Shown here: positions 6,240 to 6,883 of the stretch, one piece after another
Position numbering within the stretch: the first letter of the stretch is position 1
Layout: each line of letters starts with the position of its first letter
Origin: UMGS1889 sp964540575
GTDB lineage: Bacteria > Bacillota > Clostridia > Oscillospirales > Ruminococcaceae
Assembly (NCBI GenBank): GCA_964540575.1
Contig: CAZINI010000088.1
Coordinates: 1 to 6,883, forward strand
Direction of reading: 5' to 3'
DNA: 6,883 bases
Position numbers and translations under genes: made by a program
The notes under the pieces: generated by a model
Databases searched by the model: none
What the model saw: only the letters and a program-made list of their open reading frames with translations
Told to the model about the DNA's origin: nothing

Positions 6240-6272
6240 AAGGGTATAGGGGGATTTTTGGACGGATTTAAT
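6240..6272 (+). repeat. Diverged G/T-rich direct repeat, copy B
   Basis: Partner of the stretch at 4799-4832, in the same orientation, 1441 bases away, beyond the terminator. A further G-rich run (6205-6214) and a small hairpin, GTTTTC (6217-6222) with GAAAAC (6227-6232), sit just before it. Whether this is a true repeat or shared low complexity is open. Confidence 0.35.
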
Positions 6273-6292
6273 CAAGGTGTTGTCAGTTTAGC

Positions 6293-6321
6293 TTGACCGG
6301 AAACAGGATATTACAAATAAT
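6293..6321 (+). promoter_or_regulatory. Likely promoter after the terminator, leading to a 29-codon ORF
   Basis: TTGACC (6293-6298, 5 of 6), a 17-base spacer, AATAAT (6316-6321, 5 of 6). Transcription would begin near 6328, about 56 bases before the ATG at 6384. A second -35-like TTGACT (6336-6341) has no good -10 after it. Transcripts would run antisense into the zinc-ribbon gene. Confidence 0.5.
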
Positions 6322-6383
6322 CTGATATGAAAAAATTGACTATATATGCATACTGACCGCATACATAAAAAGGTGAATATAAA

Positions 6384-6473
6384 ATGATGTTTGATTTAGA
6401 AGCGATAACCGCAGGATTTACAATGGAACTGTTTCCCCAGATTAGGACTGAATACACCCATAACAGCAAATGA
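6384..6473 (+). CDS. Possible small protein of 29 residues, antisense to the zinc-ribbon gene end
   Basis: The reading starts MMFDLEAITAGF and ends at TGA 6471-6473. What supports it is its signals: AAAAAGGTGA with AGGTGA at 6371-6376, 7 bases before the ATG, and a 5/6 plus 5/6 promoter at 6293-6321. GCATAC occurs twice exactly 11 bases apart (6348 and 6359) in its leader, as an operator might. I recognise no family; it has no clear membrane segment. It overlaps the last 75 bases of the minus-strand zinc-ribbon gene. It may be a real small protein, the first codons of a gene lost by rearrangement, or an antisense RNA whose ORF means nothing. Confidence 0.33.
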   Translation: MMFDLEAITAGFTMELFPQIRTEYTHNSK

Positions 6474-6770
6474 TGAGTATTTTTTGATTGCGCCTATCTT
6501 TTCAACATTCAGAGAATGACAGGCGGGGCATTCTGGTAAATAACGTGTCGGAGCGGGTTTTCTTGTTTCGTGAATAATAGTTTTGCCTTCGGATGCTGAC
6601 TGTGTTTTGCTGCAATGTTCACAGGTGATAATGGTATCATCTTTGATTGTGACACTGTGATTGCCGTTTTCGGAATCATAAATATCGTGGTTAGTGTACA
6701 TATACTCACCACATTCACAGCATTTAAGCATAACATATCCGTCAGGGTCATTTAGAGATAATTCAAACAT
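6396..6770 (-). CDS. Double zinc-ribbon protein of unknown function
   Basis: 124 residues when started at ATG 6770, which has GGCGGTG six bases upstream; the in-frame GTG at 6779 is too close to that site. Four CxxC pairs are visible: C17/C20 and C50/C53 would form one ribbon, C81/C84 and C117/C120 a second. The second has the layout CPAC, a charged and then hydrophobic loop (SSFAVMGVFS, 99-108), then CKSCGYRF at the very end, a common ending for small Firmicute zinc ribbons found near phage or mobile genes. It is likely cytoplasmic, binding zinc and perhaps nucleic acid or a protein partner; no catalytic motif is present. It stands alone, opposite in strand to its neighbours and divergent from the gene beginning at 6876. 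I see no terminator after it. Confidence 0.82.
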   Translation of the reverse strand: MFELSLNDPDGYVMLKCCECGEYMYTNHDIYDSENGNHSVTIKDDTIITCEHCSKTQSASEGKTIIHETRKPAPTRYLPECPACHSLNVEKIGAIKKYSSFAVMGVFSPNLGKQFHCKSCGYRF

Positions 6771-6805
6771 CAAAAACACCGCCTTTAATATGTATTTATT
6801 TCAAT

Positions 6806-6814
6806 ACTATAGCA
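6806..6814 (-). promoter_or_regulatory. Candidate extended -10 for the zinc-ribbon gene
   Basis: The minus strand reads TGCTATAGT from 6814 to 6806, a TG-n extended -10 with a 5-of-6 hexamer. There is no good -35 box at 17 bases. It would give a leader of about 30 bases, carrying the GGCGGTG ribosome site. Confidence 0.4.
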
Positions 6815-6828
6815 ATCCATAAAAATAG

Positions 6829-6864
6829 CCTATCACTTGACAAGGGGTGTAAAATAAAGATAGG
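6829..6864. promoter_or_regulatory. CCTATC/GATAGG inverted repeat around a TTGACA box
   Basis: CCTATC (6829-6834) is mirrored by GATAGG (6859-6864). TTGACA (6837-6842) lies between, and the right arm touches the AGGAG ribosome site at 6862-6866. No good -10 follows the TTGACA at normal spacing, so the promoter reading is weak. The repeat could be an operator or, in a longer transcript, could mask the ribosome site. Confidence 0.28.
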
Positions 6865-6875
6865 AGATGGTAAAA

Positions 6876-6883
6876 ATGCTAAG
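6876..6883 (+). CDS. Start of a further gene, cut by window end
   Basis: ATG at 6876-6878, codon CTA, then the window ends. AGGAG at 6862-6866, 9 bases upstream, is the support. The product cannot be judged. It is divergent from the zinc-ribbon gene. Confidence 0.4.

Noticed and set aside
6771..6779. GTG start at 6779 for the zinc-ribbon protein
   Set aside because: The ribosome site would be only about two bases away; ATG 6770 has proper spacing.
1..6883. CRISPR array, tRNA, rRNA or riboswitch
   Set aside because: No regular repeat-spacer pattern, cloverleaf or recognised aptamer core was seen on either strand.

Overview
The window looks like accessory-leaning chromosomal DNA from an anaerobic gut Firmicute, probably a Ruminococcus-like member of the Clostridia. 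The clues are strong AGGAGG-type ribosome sites, a moderately AT-rich composition, a lipoprotein with the C-x4-C-x-H-x6-C signature I associate with that group, and a minus-strand IS1380-family transposase. This assignment is inference; no rRNA or marker gene is present.

Layout. Positions 1-485 (minus) hold the N-terminal 161 codons of an IS1380-family transposase, cut by the window edge; the IS end probably lies near 607. Positions 778-4677 (plus) form a three-gene operon with ATGA-type or slightly longer overlaps: an extracytoplasmic lipoprotein (start 778), an ABC ATPase (1917-2639) and a large ABC-2-like permease (start 2629). These probably act together at the membrane as an export or efflux-type transporter with a lipoprotein partner. 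The permease is two similar halves fused in tandem, and its second half stops just where the fifth membrane helix should begin.

A 424-base gap follows (4678-5101). It is G-rich in the middle and dyad-rich at its right end. A promoter with perfect consensus boxes (TTGACA, 17 bases, TATAAT) then drives a much more AT-rich two-gene operon: a small nucleotidyltransferase of the AbiEii/MNT-like kind (5102-5644) and a 165-residue protein with a C-terminal helix-turn-helix (5641-6138). The operon ends in a clear intrinsic terminator. Two palindromes sit at the -10 box and between the transcription start and the ribosome site. This is the most interesting part of the window: a candidate autoregulated toxin-antitoxin or abortive-infection module with the toxin-like gene first, opposite to the usual AbiE order. 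Similar G-rich sequences (about 28 identities in 36 aligned columns) lie on both sides of it, at 4799 and 6240.

After the terminator comes a plus-strand promoter and a well-placed ribosome site leading into a 29-codon ORF. That ORF is antisense to the end of a minus-strand double zinc-ribbon protein (6396-6770). A new plus-strand gene appears to begin at 6876 and is cut by the window end.
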